From positions 3,906,001 to 3,970,000 of the forward strand of contig NZ_CP147841.1 in NCBI RefSeq assembly GCF_037335815.1: DNA of 64,000 bases, read 5' to 3'. The notes below the pieces were generated by a model. That model had not been told where the DNA came from. It saw only the letters and a program-made list of their open reading frames with translations, and ran no database searches. The stretch comes from Salinirubellus litoreus. GTDB lineage: Archaea; Halobacteriota; Halobacteria; Halobacteriales; Haloarculaceae. A program made the translations under genes and the position numbers. Positions 24,425 through 32,549 of this stretch are shown piece by piece. Every line of letters begins with the position of its first letter. The stretch's first letter is position 1.

Positions 24425-25438
24425 TTACAGCCCGATATCGAGCGTCTCGTCGGTCCTGGCGATCGATTCGTCACGGTCGGCGAGCCCGAGCATCGCCCGG
24501 ACGGCGTCGACGTTCTCGGGAACGACGTCGGACTCCTGGTGGATGGCCTGGAACAGGTAGAGGTCCCGATCCTCCATCGACACCGACTCCGACCAGACGG
24601 CGTTCTCGAAGAGGTCGCCCCGACCCCGCCCGAGGTCGTCGGCGTAGTCGAGGGCCTTCCCCGCCCCGTCGATGCCCATCCCCGGGCGGATCATGAACAG
24701 CCGGGACTCCTCGGCCAGGAGATCACGAACCTCGTCGGCCGACGGCTCGGAGTCGAGGGTGACGTTCACCGAGTGGGTGTGCATCAGCGTCGCGGGAACC
24801 TTCAGCCCGAGCGTGTCGATGGCGAGGTCGGGGAAGATGGTCTTCACGTCCGGGCCGTGGTGGCTCGGGAGCGTGATCGGGTTCGGGAGGATGTCGTTGA
24901 TCGGGCCGCGGCCGGACTGGGCGGGGTCGCCGCCGCGACGGACGAGCGTCACGCGAGCCTTCTCGACGCCGAACTCCTCGCGGAGAGGTGCGAGCAGCCG
25001 CGAGAGTCCGGTCGTGTTACACGAGACGACGCGGACGTGGTCGGCGTCGACCGCGTCCTCGAAGTTCCCACGGGCGTTGAACGAGGTGTCCACGAGGTCG
25101 GCGTCCTCGCCGCCCTGGTAGATGGCGGGCGTGTCGTACTCCTCGTAGAGGTCCTTGTTCTCCGCGCCGATACCCGATGGACAGGCGTCGACCACGATAT
25201 CCGCGTCGTCGACCAGTTCGTCGACAGTCCCGGCGAGGTCGATCCCGGCCTCCTCGAACCGGGGGACGCGGTCCTCGATGGCCGCGTAGAGCGGGTAGCC
25301 CCGACGGGCCGCGAGCTCGGCCTCGTAGTTCGGGCGCGTCTTGGCGACGCCCGCGAGCTCCATGTCGGGCTGTGCGACGACGGCGTCCGCGACGCGACGG
25401 CCGATGGTTCCGTAGCCGTTGATAGCGACCCGTGTCAT
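24425..25438 (-). CDS. gapB: Type II glyceraldehyde-3-phosphate dehydrogenase
   Basis: 337 residues, typical for the archaeal type II enzyme. The Rossmann start VAINGYGTIGRRVADAV, the catalytic SCNTTGLSRLL with Cys near 140, and the archaeal-type VTLVRRGGDPAQ and HGPDVKTIFP segments identify it. It oxidises glyceraldehyde 3-phosphate with NAD(P)+ or runs in reverse; in haloarchaea the type II enzyme is the gluconeogenic one, while the bacterial-type gapA serves glycolysis (established in Haloferax). The symbol follows that usage. Single-gene unit. Confidence 0.95.
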   Translation of the reverse strand: MTRVAINGYGTIGRRVADAVVAQPDMELAGVAKTRPNYEAELAARRGYPLYAAIEDRVPRFEEAGIDLAGTVDELVDDADIVVDACPSGIGAENKDLYEEYDTPAIYQGGEDADLVDTSFNARGNFEDAVDADHVRVVSCNTTGLSRLLAPLREEFGVEKARVTLVRRGGDPAQSGRGPINDILPNPITLPSHHGPDVKTIFPDLAIDTLGLKVPATLMHTHSVNVTLDSEPSADEVRDLLAEESRLFMIRPGMGIDGAGKALDYADDLGRGRGDLFENAVWSESVSMEDRDLYLFQAIHQESDVVPENVDAVRAMLGLADRDESIARTDETLDIGL

Positions 25439-25659
25439 ACGCGGAACTGTCCGACGCAGTGGATTAACGGTTTGGGTTGCGAGGGTGCGCGGCGGCGCTC
25501 CACCCGGAGCGCACCGCCCCGCCCGGGACTCGCCCGGGGACGAAGGTCGTCCGGTAGACGAGCCGTCCCCGTCGTGGCGCGCTCGCCGGGAACCCCCTCG
25601 TCGCCCGGTAACACCGACGTCAGCGTGGACTCAAGTCCTTCGAGCCCCTATCGGTACCT

Positions 25660-26649
25660 ATGGCAGATCCCACGCCGACACCGGGTATCCACCACGTGAC
25701 GTGTATCGCGGGCGACCCCCAGCGGAACCTCGACTTCTGGGTCGAGACCCTGGGACTGCGGCTCGTCAAGCGCTCGATCAACCAGGACGACCCCGGCACC
25801 TACCACTTCTTCTTCGCGGACGCCGAGGGCACCCCGGGGACGAGCATGACGTTCTTCCCCTGGGCGGACATGTCCCCGGGGAAGGTGGGCTCAGGGCAGG
25901 TCTCCCGGACCGCGTTTCGCGTCCCCGAGGGGAACCTCGACTACTGGGAGGAGCGGTTCGACGAGAACGGCGTCGACTACGACGAGAGGGTGGAGCGGTT
26001 CGGCGAAACGGTCCTCCCGTTCCGCGACCCCGACGGCCTCCCCGTCGAACTCGTCGAGGTCGACGTACCGGAGGACGACCCGACGGTCCCGTGGACGGAG
26101 TTCGTCCCCGAGGAGCAGGCGATCCGGGGGTTCCACTCGGTGACGCTGTGGCTGGCCGACCCCGAGCGCACGAAGGATCTGCTCCGGACGATGGGACTCG
26201 AGGAGGCCGGTACCGAGCAAGCCCAGGGCGACACGCCGGGCGACGAGCGGATCCGCTTCGCCGCGAGCGGCTCGGTGGGCAAGTACGTCGACGTGCTTCC
26301 GACCATCGAGGGCGGCCGGCAGGGCCACGGAACCGTCCACCACGTCGCGTTCCAGACGCCGACCGACGAGGATCAGGACGCGATGCGCGAGGCCGTCCGC
26401 TCGACGGGACTGAACCCGACCCAGCAGATCGACCGCCACTGGTTCCGGTCGGTCTACTTCCGCGAGCACGGGGGCGTGCTGTTCGAACTCGCCACGGCCG
26501 ATCCCGGCTACACGAGCGACGAGCCACTCGAGGACCTCGGCGGGCGGCTCGTCCTTCCGGGGAAGTTCGAGGCCCGGCGCGAGGAGATCGAGGCCGGACT
26601 GGCGGACGTGACGGTCCCACGCGCGGGGACGGTCGAGGCCGACGACTGA
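25660..26649 (+). CDS. VOC-family ring-cleaving dioxygenase (PcpA-like)
   Basis: 329 residues forming two vicinal-oxygen-chelate modules, each of paired beta-alpha-beta units. Metal ligands are visible as His in GIHHVTCIAGDPQ (near 11), His in GTVHHVAFQTP (near 228) and Glu in GVLFELATADPG (near 277), the 2-His-1-carboxylate arrangement of extradiol enzymes. Homologues cleave hydroquinones or act as glyoxalase-like enzymes. The GST-family quinone reductase at 13310 belongs to a linked chemistry (quinone detoxification), although the two genes are 11 kb apart. Substrate inferred only at family level. Confidence 0.87.
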   Translation: MADPTPTPGIHHVTCIAGDPQRNLDFWVETLGLRLVKRSINQDDPGTYHFFFADAEGTPGTSMTFFPWADMSPGKVGSGQVSRTAFRVPEGNLDYWEERFDENGVDYDERVERFGETVLPFRDPDGLPVELVEVDVPEDDPTVPWTEFVPEEQAIRGFHSVTLWLADPERTKDLLRTMGLEEAGTEQAQGDTPGDERIRFAASGSVGKYVDVLPTIEGGRQGHGTVHHVAFQTPTDEDQDAMREAVRSTGLNPTQQIDRHWFRSVYFREHGGVLFELATADPGYTSDEPLEDLGGRLVLPGKFEARREEIEAGLADVTVPRAGTVEADD

Positions 26650-26775
26650 GGCGGGTCCCTCTCCTCCCCTCCGCTCCCCTGCCCTCCGACCGTCCGGGTG
26701 ATCCGGCGTTCCCCATCGTTGCCTGCCATCGCCCGGACGACAAGACCTAATCCGGCGGCGGGCCCACCCTCGGGT

Positions 26776-27741
26776 ATGATAGACGAAACCGGGCTTGCGA
26801 CCCCCGCGGAGACGGCCGTCCGGCAGTGTCTCGGCCTCGACCCGGGCGAGTCGTTCGTCGTCGTGACCGACGAGAAACGCGGAGCGATCGGCGAGGCGCT
26901 CTACGACGCCGGCCGGGAGGTGACCGACGACGCCACGCTGGTCCGATACCCGCCGGGCGACCAGCACGGCGAGGAGCCCCCCGCGCCTGTGGCGGCGGCG
27001 CTCTCCGCGGCCGACGCCTTCCTCGCGCCGACCTCGAAGAGCCTGAGCCACACCCGCGCGCGCTCCGAGGCGAGCGAGGCCGGCGCACGCGGCGCGACGC
27101 TCCCCGGGATCACCGAGGAGGTGTTCGTCACCGGCCTCGACGCCGATTACGAGGCTATCGCCGCCGAGTGCGAGTCGATGCTCGAAGCAGTGAGCGAAGC
27201 CGAGGAGATACGGGTTACCTCGCCCGCGGGGACGGACGTGACGTTCGAGCCGGGTGACCGCGAGTGGCACGCGGACACGGGAATCGTCCACGAGCCCGGC
27301 GACTTCTCGAACCTCCCCGCCGGCGAGGTGTTCGTCAGCCCCGAGACCGCCAACGGCACCTACGTGGTCGACGGGACCATCTCGCCGTACGGCCTGCTCG
27401 ACGACGGGCAGTCGGTCGAGATCGTCGTGGAAGACGGCTACGTCACCGACATCTCGGATCCCGAGGTCCGCGAACTGGTCGAGAGCGCCGCCGAGGAAGC
27501 GGGCGACGCGGCGTACAACCTCGCCGAACTCGGCATCGGGACGAACACCGCCGTCACGGAACTCGTCGGGTCGATCCTGCTCGACGAGAAGGCGGGCGGG
27601 ACCGTCCACGTCGCCATCGGCGACGACGCCGGCATCGGCGGGGACACCGACGCTCCCATCCACGAGGACGGCGTCATCCGGAACCCGACCGTGTACGCGG
27701 ACGGGTCGGAAGTGGAACTTCCGACGGTGGAGCGGCGATAG
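26776..27741 (+). CDS. Short M29-type aminopeptidase paralogue
   Basis: 321 residues, about 55 fewer than 21440-22570, with a reduced N-terminal domain. The start MIDETGLATPAET at 26776 is the first Met with coding context. The metal-ligand blocks survive: NLPAGEVFVSPE, LAELGIGTNTAV, LLDEKAGGTVHVAIG and DAPIHEDGVIRNP (His and Asp in an HxD frame). It is probably an active peptidase with altered specificity; the smaller N-terminal domain shapes the substrate tunnel. Hairpin cluster C begins 10 bases after its stop, and HVO_0476 follows 139 bases downstream. Confidence 0.78.
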   Translation: MIDETGLATPAETAVRQCLGLDPGESFVVVTDEKRGAIGEALYDAGREVTDDATLVRYPPGDQHGEEPPAPVAAALSAADAFLAPTSKSLSHTRARSEASEAGARGATLPGITEEVFVTGLDADYEAIAAECESMLEAVSEAEEIRVTSPAGTDVTFEPGDREWHADTGIVHEPGDFSNLPAGEVFVSPETANGTYVVDGTISPYGLLDDGQSVEIVVEDGYVTDISDPEVRELVESAAEEAGDAAYNLAELGIGTNTAVTELVGSILLDEKAGGTVHVAIGDDAGIGGDTDAPIHEDGVIRNPTVYADGSEVELPTVERR

Positions 27742-27751
27742 CCGCGGAACG

Positions 27752-27834
27752 GGGAGCTCGTAGAGCTCCCTGTGGTCGAGCGGTCGTAGGCCGCGAGATG
27801 GAGGAGCTACGATCTCCCGGTCGTCGAGCGGTCG
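27752..27834. repeat. Hairpin cluster C after the peptidase gene
   Basis: 27752-27770 is an 8-bp stem (GGGAGCTC / GAGCTCCC) with a GTA loop. 27795-27816 pairs GAGAT with ATCTC around a 12-base loop that is partly complementary to the first hairpin. A 12-base direct repeat (GTCGAGCGGTCG) occurs at 27775-27786 and 27823-27834. The arrangement parallels trains A and B but the loops differ, so it may be a decayed or separate family. Confidence 0.6.
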
Positions 27835-27851
27835 AACGCGGAGCCACGCCC

Positions 27852-27858
27852 TTTTATG
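27852..27858 (+). promoter_or_regulatory. TATA box of the HVO_0476-like gene
   Basis: TTTTATG lies 29 bases before the ATG at 27881, predicting a nearly leaderless transcript that would also cover the two methyltransferase genes. Confidence 0.5.
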
Positions 27859-27880
27859 TGCTGACCGGATATCCCCGGCC

Positions 27881-28537
27881 ATGAGCGAGCCCACGGAGCG
27901 CGTCGCGGCGGCCTGTCCGGCCTGTTCGCCGGACGCGCCGACGGCGCACGAACTGCTGAAACCGGGCGGCCGGGCGACGGTTCGGTGCAGCGACTGCGGC
28001 CACGTCCACAAGACCGAACTGGAGACCGAGAAAACGATCGAGCGGCGCGTCATCGTCTCCCAGGACGGCGACTCCTTCGAGGCGTACGGCGAGATGCCGC
28101 CCGACGAGCGAGTCGTCGCCGGGGAGGAGTTCCTGCTCGAAACGGACGAAGCGATCTTCACCGTCCGGGTGACGGACATCGAACTCGTCGACGGCGGCCG
28201 GTCGAAGGCCGCCGACGCCGAGGAGATCAGGACGGTGTGGTCGCGGGCGGTCGGGAACGTCTCGGTCGACCTGACCCTCCACGCGCGCGACGACCGGCAG
28301 GGGGGTTCGCGGAGCCTCAAGATACAGGTGCCGGGCGACGAGGCGTTCGTCGTCGGCGAGGTACACGACTACGGCGAGGAGTCGTTCACCGTCGAGAGCG
28401 TCATCGTCCGGGAGGACGCGCTTGGCGACTACAAGTTCGAACACCTGAAATACGACGGGGACCGGGTGCTCGCCAAGGACGTCAAACGGCTGTACGCGCG
28501 CGACGAGAACGCGACGACCGCCTGGTCGGCCTGGTAG
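27881..28537 (+). CDS. HVO_0476-family zinc-finger protein
   Basis: 218 residues. The N-terminal zinc ribbon reads CPACSPDAP...VRCSDCGHVHK (four Cys within residues 12-45). The rest is a beta-rich domain with KADAEEIRTVWSR and DYKFEHLKYDGDRVLAKDVKRLYAR, diagnostic for the haloarchaeal HVO_0476 family. The molecular role is unknown; the ribbon suggests nucleic-acid or ribosome contact. It is followed after 6 bases by pcm, and this linkage to protein repair methyltransferases is likely an operon. Confidence 0.86.
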   Translation: MSEPTERVAAACPACSPDAPTAHELLKPGGRATVRCSDCGHVHKTELETEKTIERRVIVSQDGDSFEAYGEMPPDERVVAGEEFLLETDEAIFTVRVTDIELVDGGRSKAADAEEIRTVWSRAVGNVSVDLTLHARDDRQGGSRSLKIQVPGDEAFVVGEVHDYGEESFTVESVIVREDALGDYKFEHLKYDGDRVLAKDVKRLYARDENATTAWSAW

Positions 28538-28543
28538 CCACGG

Positions 28544-29197
28544 ATGTCGGACGGGGAGTCGGATCCCGACTGGACGGCGCGGCGCGAGCGGATGGTCGAC
28601 CACCTGATCTCGCGCGGGCGCATCGAGCGCGAGTCGACCGAGCGAGCGCTTCGCGCCGTTCCGCGCCACGAGTTCGTCCCCGAGCCCCGGCGCGGCGCGG
28701 CCTACGAGGACAGACCGCTCCCCATCGGCGAGGGTCAGACCATCTCCGCGCCGCACATGGTCGCGGTGATGTGCGACCGTCTCGAACTCGACGCGGGCGA
28801 ACGTGTCCTCGAAGTGGGAACCGGCTGTGGCTATCACGCCGCGGTCACCGCCGAGATCGTCGGCCCCGGAAACGTCTACACCGTCGAGTTCCACGAGGAC
28901 CTGGCCCGCGAGGCCGATGCGAGGCTCTCCCGTCTCGGCTACGACGTCGACGTCCGGGCCGGCGACGGCCGCGAGGGGTGGCCCGAGGCGGCCCCGTTCG
29001 ACGCCGCGTACCTCACCTGCGCCGCACCCGAGTTCCCCCGACGGGTGGTCGAACAGGTCCGACCCGGCGGCCGACTGCTGGCTCCGCTGGGGGACCGCCG
29101 GCAGGTGCTGGTCGCGGCGTGGAAGCGCGCCGACGGCTCGCTCGACCGCGAGGAACACGGCGCGGTCCGGTTCGTCCCGCTTCTCGGCGACTCCTGA
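28544..29197 (+). CDS. pcm: Protein-L-isoaspartate O-methyltransferase
   Basis: 217 residues. The SAM-binding core has VLEVGTGCGYHAAV (motif I, about 90-103) preceded by the family signature GQTISAPHMVAVMC (about 62-75) and followed by FDAAYLTCAAPEFP. The enzyme methylates isoaspartyl residues formed by ageing of Asn/Asp so that the backbone can be restored, in the cytoplasm. The start at 28544 gives MSDGESDPDWTARRERMVDHL, the normal beginning. It lies between HVO_0476 and a Pcm-like paralogue in one probable operon. Confidence 0.94.
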   Translation: MSDGESDPDWTARRERMVDHLISRGRIERESTERALRAVPRHEFVPEPRRGAAYEDRPLPIGEGQTISAPHMVAVMCDRLELDAGERVLEVGTGCGYHAAVTAEIVGPGNVYTVEFHEDLAREADARLSRLGYDVDVRAGDGREGWPEAAPFDAAYLTCAAPEFPRRVVEQVRPGGRLLAPLGDRRQVLVAAWKRADGSLDREEHGAVRFVPLLGDS

Positions 29198-29285
29198 CGG
29201 CAGGCTCCGACCTACGGACCGCAGGCCGGGCCGCCGGTCGCCGGCGTGCCGCGCTATTCAAGAGCCCTCGGACCGACCCCCGGAC

Positions 29286-30035
29286 ATGGAACCGGCGGTG
29301 CTGCGGGACGACATGGTCGACAGCCTCGAACACGAGGCGAAGCGATGTATCCGCTCGGAGGCGGTGAGCGTGGCGATGCGATCGGTTCCCCGCGAGGCGT
29401 TCGTCGACGAGGAGTACGCGTACGCCGACCGGTCCTCGGAACGCCACGGGACCCGCGTCCTCGCCCCGAGCACCGCCGCCCGTCTCCTCGAGGCGCTCGA
29501 CCTCACCCCGGGACAGAACGTCCTGGTCGTCGGTGCCGGTGTCGGATACACCGCCGCGGTGTGTGCGGAGATCGTCGGCTCCGAGAACGTCCAGGCGATC
29601 GATATCTCCCGGCGGGTGACCTACGAGGCGCGGTCGAACCTCGAACGGGCGGGTTACGGCGGCGTGCTCGTCGACTGCCGCGACGGGGCCGGCGGCCTCC
29701 CCGAGTACGCCCCCTACGACCGGATCCTCCTCGAAGCGGCCGCCATCGAGCCGCCGAGCCGGCTCGTCCGACAGCTCGCCGACGACGGCCGACTCGTCCT
29801 CCCGCTCGGCGGCGGCGAGCAGACGCTCACCGTGGTCGAGCCCGCCTCCGACGGCCACGCCGTCGCCGAGCGCTACGGGACGACCGCGTTCGCCCCGATG
29901 CTCCTCGACGGCGAGCAGACCGACACCGTCGAGCGAAACCGCACGCTCCGCGAGGACCGCGAGTTCGCCCGCCGGGCCGCCGAGCGCCGCCGCGGCTGGG
30001 AGCAGGAGTGGATCGACTGGGACGGCCGGCTCTGA
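29286..30035 (+). CDS. Pcm-like methyltransferase paralogue
   Basis: 249 residues. It keeps the Pcm architecture (SVAMRSVPREAFV, VLVVGAGVGYTAAV as motif I, YDRILLEAAAIEPP) but motif I has an Ala (GAG) where pcm has Thr, and the signature becomes GTRVLAPSTAARLLEAL instead of GQTISAPHM. It may therefore act on another carboxylate or have lost isoaspartate specificity. The tail REFARRAAERRRGWEQEWIDWD is charged and unique to the paralogue. The ATG at 29286 follows pcm by 88 bases, same direction. Confidence 0.82.
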   Translation: MEPAVLRDDMVDSLEHEAKRCIRSEAVSVAMRSVPREAFVDEEYAYADRSSERHGTRVLAPSTAARLLEALDLTPGQNVLVVGAGVGYTAAVCAEIVGSENVQAIDISRRVTYEARSNLERAGYGGVLVDCRDGAGGLPEYAPYDRILLEAAAIEPPSRLVRQLADDGRLVLPLGGGEQTLTVVEPASDGHAVAERYGTTAFAPMLLDGEQTDTVERNRTLREDREFARRAAERRRGWEQEWIDWDGRL

Positions 30036-30107
30036 CCGGGGTCGATCCGGTCCTCCCCGACCCACCTTTCGTCGACTGGTTCCCGTCCTCCGGCTCTCCG
30101 GGGACCG

Positions 30108-30563
30108 TTACGTTCCCGTCTCGGTACCCCTGACCACCAGCACGGCGGTGTTCTCCCGGCGGTCGACGAACTGACTCCCCGACGGGGGCTTCACGTCGAA
30201 GGTCACCGTGCCGTCGGGCTGGTTGGGTCCCAGTCGTGGCGCGAGCGAGAGCGTCGCTACCCCCGATGCGTCGGTCCGGGCGACAGTCACGCCGTCGAGT
30301 CGTGCGGAGCCCCCCTCGGCGAGCACCGTCGCGTTCGAGACTCCCTCCCCGTCCGGCCCGACGACGCGGACCGTCACCTCCTGCTCCCCCGGCCCGGTCA
30401 CCTCCGGCGTCGGTCGGGTGTCGAGCTCCGTCACCGCGAGTCCCGACAGCCCGGAGAGCATGTTCAGCATCACGCTCAGCCCCGCCACACCCACCACGAG
30501 GGCGATGACGAGTCTGACCGGTAGTCCCTCGATACCCCGCTCGTCCGCCGCGAACCGGTCCAT
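30108..30563 (-). CDS. Membrane-anchored protein with an Ig-like domain (DUF7382-like)
   Basis: 151 residues. MDRFAADERGIEGLPVRL is a pilin-like or haloarchaeal class III leader, followed by a hydrophobic helix (about 19-40: IALVVGVAGLSVML). The remainder is a beta-sandwich with GVSNATVLAEGGSARLDGVTV then ARTDASGVATLSLAP, the form of a carboxypeptidase-regulatory or bacterial Ig-like domain. It resembles DUF7382 proteins, often coded next to HerA-like ATPases as here, where the ATPase is divergent across an 82-base promoter region. Extracellular role inferred; the pairing suggests an adhesion or pilus-like structure powered from inside. Confidence 0.7.
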   Translation of the reverse strand: MDRFAADERGIEGLPVRLVIALVVGVAGLSVMLNMLSGLSGLAVTELDTRPTPEVTGPGEQEVTVRVVGPDGEGVSNATVLAEGGSARLDGVTVARTDASGVATLSLAPRLGPNQPDGTVTFDVKPPSGSQFVDRRENTAVLVVRGTETGT

Positions 30564-30594
30564 CTTCACGGGGTCCGGTGGTCCCGTTCTCCCA

Positions 30595-30620
30595 CTTGAA
30601 CCCTCGTCCCCGGGTTCAAG
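30595..30620. promoter_or_regulatory. Inverted repeat CTTGAACCC...GGGTTCAAG in a divergent promoter
   Basis: 9-bp arms (30595-30603 and 30612-30620) with an 8-base spacer. It lies midway between the genes starting at 30563 (minus) and 30646 (plus). It is the classical form of a dimer-binding operator, and could set both genes. The half-site TTCAA also occurs at 9276 and 11716 but in opposite orientation. Confidence 0.45.
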
Positions 30621-30645
30621 TACGAGCGGGCGACCACCCGGCCCC

Positions 30646-31827
30646 ATGCACGTCCTCGGGCGACGCGAGGGGGGAGAGCGGGACGCGACGGGGCCGACGG
30701 GGGGATCGGAACCGACGGGTCGGCTCGGGTGGTTCCGTGCGCGCGACGGGAGCCGTGGCGCTCCCGTCGGTGTCGACCTCGACCGCCCACACGCCGGGCT
30801 CGTCGTCGGCAAGCGCGGCTCGGGGAAGTCCTACACGCTGGGCGTGTTCGCCGAGGAGCTCGCGGCCACCGGAGGCGTCGCGCCGGTCGTCCTCGATCCG
30901 CTGGACGCGTTCGACGGCCTCGAAGTGTGCGGGTTCGTCACCCGGAACCCCCGGATCCGGGCCGGCAGTCTCGACCCGCCGGCGTGGTGTGACTTGCTCG
31001 GCCTGGACCCGACCGACCCCGCGGGGTCGGTCGTCTGGCGAGCGGCGAGCGAGCGGGGTAGTCTGGACGGGATGCGGTCGTTCGTCGACGACGCGGCGGT
31101 TCCGGATCCGACCACGCGCGCCGCGTCCAACCACCTCGACCTCGCGGCGTCGTGGGGGGTGTTCGATCCGGCGGGGCTCGACCCGGCCGCTCTGACGACT
31201 CGGCCGACCCGGATCTCGCTCTCCGGACTCGACCCCGAACCGGCGAGTGCCGTCGTCAGTGCCGTCCTCGGGGGGTGTTACCGGGCCCGGCTTCGCGAGG
31301 CGACCGACCGGCTCCCGTGGCTCCTCGTCGACGAGGCCCACGCCTTCGTGGGTAGCGTCGCGGAACCGGCGCTCCGGCGTGTCCTCACCCGCGGACGAGC
31401 CCCGGGGACGAGCCTGGTCCTCGCCACCCAGCGCCCGTCGGCGCTCCCCGAAGTGGCGGCCTCGCAGGCCGACCTCCTGATCGCCCACCGGCTCACGGGT
31501 CGCGCGGACAGGGAGGCGCTCGAACGCGCGCGTCCCGCTGTCGCCCGAATCGGGGCGGAGAGACGCCCGGAGGAGCCGGGTGAGGCCGTCGTCTTCGACG
31601 ACACTGGCGAGTCGGTCCACGCCGTCCGAGTGCGCGAGCGCGAGACGCCACACGGCGGCTCGGCCCCCCGGGTCAGCGAGCGGTTCTCCCCCCGAGTCGG
31701 CCGTCCATCAGCGCCTGACGATGGCGAGACCGACACGGCGGCGAGTGACGACCCCGGTACTCGCAGGTCGACGACTCCCGGAGAACCGACAGCGACAGGT
31801 ACCGGGGGTGAGAGCGACGGGGCATGA
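30646..31827 (+). CDS. HerA/VirB4-type ATPase
   Basis: 393 residues. Walker A is VVGKRGSGKSYTLG (about 53-66) and Walker B is PWLLVDEAHAFVG near 224-236; ATQRPSALP is the sensor-like motif typical of HerA/FtsK hexameric motors. Unlike DNA-repair HerA there is no N-terminal HAS-barrel, and no nurA gene is close. The last 60 residues are a low-complexity Thr/Ser/Asp/Gly tail. Haloarchaeal proteins of this class often accompany DUF7382-like surface proteins. It overlaps crcB by 4 bases. Confidence 0.8.
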   Translation: MHVLGRREGGERDATGPTGGSEPTGRLGWFRARDGSRGAPVGVDLDRPHAGLVVGKRGSGKSYTLGVFAEELAATGGVAPVVLDPLDAFDGLEVCGFVTRNPRIRAGSLDPPAWCDLLGLDPTDPAGSVVWRAASERGSLDGMRSFVDDAAVPDPTTRAASNHLDLAASWGVFDPAGLDPAALTTRPTRISLSGLDPEPASAVVSAVLGGCYRARLREATDRLPWLLVDEAHAFVGSVAEPALRRVLTRGRAPGTSLVLATQRPSALPEVAASQADLLIAHRLTGRADREALERARPAVARIGAERRPEEPGEAVVFDDTGESVHAVRVRERETPHGGSAPRVSERFSPRVGRPSAPDDGETDTAASDDPGTRRSTTPGEPTATGTGGESDGA

Positions 31828-32198
31828 GCGACGGCGTCAGTCGGGCCGAACCGCTCCTCCTCGTCGCCGTCGGGGGGTTCGCCGGCGCGACGTGTCGGTT
31901 CCTCGTCGACGGTCTCTTCACCACCGGGTTCCCCTGGGGGACGCTCGCGGTGAACGTCACCGGATCGTTCCTGCTGGGCGTCCTGCTGTACGAGAACCGG
32001 CTGGTCGGCACGCTGAGCCCGGAGACACGGCTCGTGCTCGGGACCGGATTCCTCTCCTCGTTCACGACCTACTCGACGTTCGCCGTCGAGACGAGTTCGC
32101 TCGCACCGCCGCTGGCCGCCGCGAACGTGGCCGCGAACTACACCTTCGGCGTGCTGGCCGTCGTCGCCGGGCGCGTCGTCGCCCGGACGCTCTCGTGA
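31824..32198 (+). CDS. crcB: Fluoride exporter CrcB/Fluc, first subunit
   Basis: 124 residues with four membrane helices, the size of one Fluc subunit. The signatures GGFAGATCRFLVDG, WGTLAVNVTGSFLLGVLL and GFLSSFTTYSTFAVE (the ion-pore Phe/Thr track and central sodium-site residues) are all present. The protein is a dual-topology fluoride channel of the inner membrane. The start ATGA overlaps the HerA-like stop, and its own end overlaps the second crcB gene by 4 bases, so the two subunits are made together and probably form an antiparallel heterodimer. No fluoride riboswitch is visible upstream. Confidence 0.93.
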   Translation: MSDGVSRAEPLLLVAVGGFAGATCRFLVDGLFTTGFPWGTLAVNVTGSFLLGVLLYENRLVGTLSPETRLVLGTGFLSSFTTYSTFAVETSSLAPPLAAANVAANYTFGVLAVVAGRVVARTLS

Positions 32199-32539
32199 AC
32201 CCCGTCGTCCTCGTCGGTCTCGGTGGGGTGGCGGGAGCGCTCGCCCGCCACCTGCTCGGCGAGCGTATCGACCGCCGGACCTACGACACGCTGGCGGTCA
32301 ACGTCGTCGGCTCGTTCCTCCTCGGGGTCCTCACCGCCGGCTCGTTCGGGACGGAGCCGACGCTCGCGTTCGGAACCGGGTTCTGTGGTGCCTTCACGAC
32401 CTTCTCGACGTTCGCGTTCGAGACGGCCCGTCTCGCCGAGGAGGGACGGACCCGTCGGGCGGCCCTGAACGGGGCGACGAACCTCCTGGGGGCGCTCCTC
32501 GCGGTGGGGATCGGTGCCTGGGTCGCGGCCCTGCTGTAG
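32195..32539 (+). CDS. crcB: Fluoride exporter CrcB/Fluc, second subunit
   Basis: 114 residues from GTG 32195, in the GTGA overlap with the first subunit. It has four helices and the same markers (GGVAGALARHLLGE, YDTLAVNVVGSFLLG, GFCGAFTTFSTFAFE). Two divergent Fluc genes in tandem are the known arrangement for heterodimeric fluoride channels in which each subunit has fixed opposite topology. Confidence 0.92.
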   Translation: MNPVVLVGLGGVAGALARHLLGERIDRRTYDTLAVNVVGSFLLGVLTAGSFGTEPTLAFGTGFCGAFTTFSTFAFETARLAEEGRTRRAALNGATNLLGALLAVGIGAWVAALL

Positions 32540-32549
32540 GGTCCCCCGG

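Noticed and set aside
25891..28320. 809-codon minus-strand open frame
   Set aside because: Antisense to the VOC enzyme, M29 peptidase and HVO_0476 genes, all of which have clear families.
31824..31900. Possible fluoride riboswitch before crcB
   Set aside because: crcB overlaps the HerA-like gene by 4 bases, so there is no leader in which such a switch could lie.
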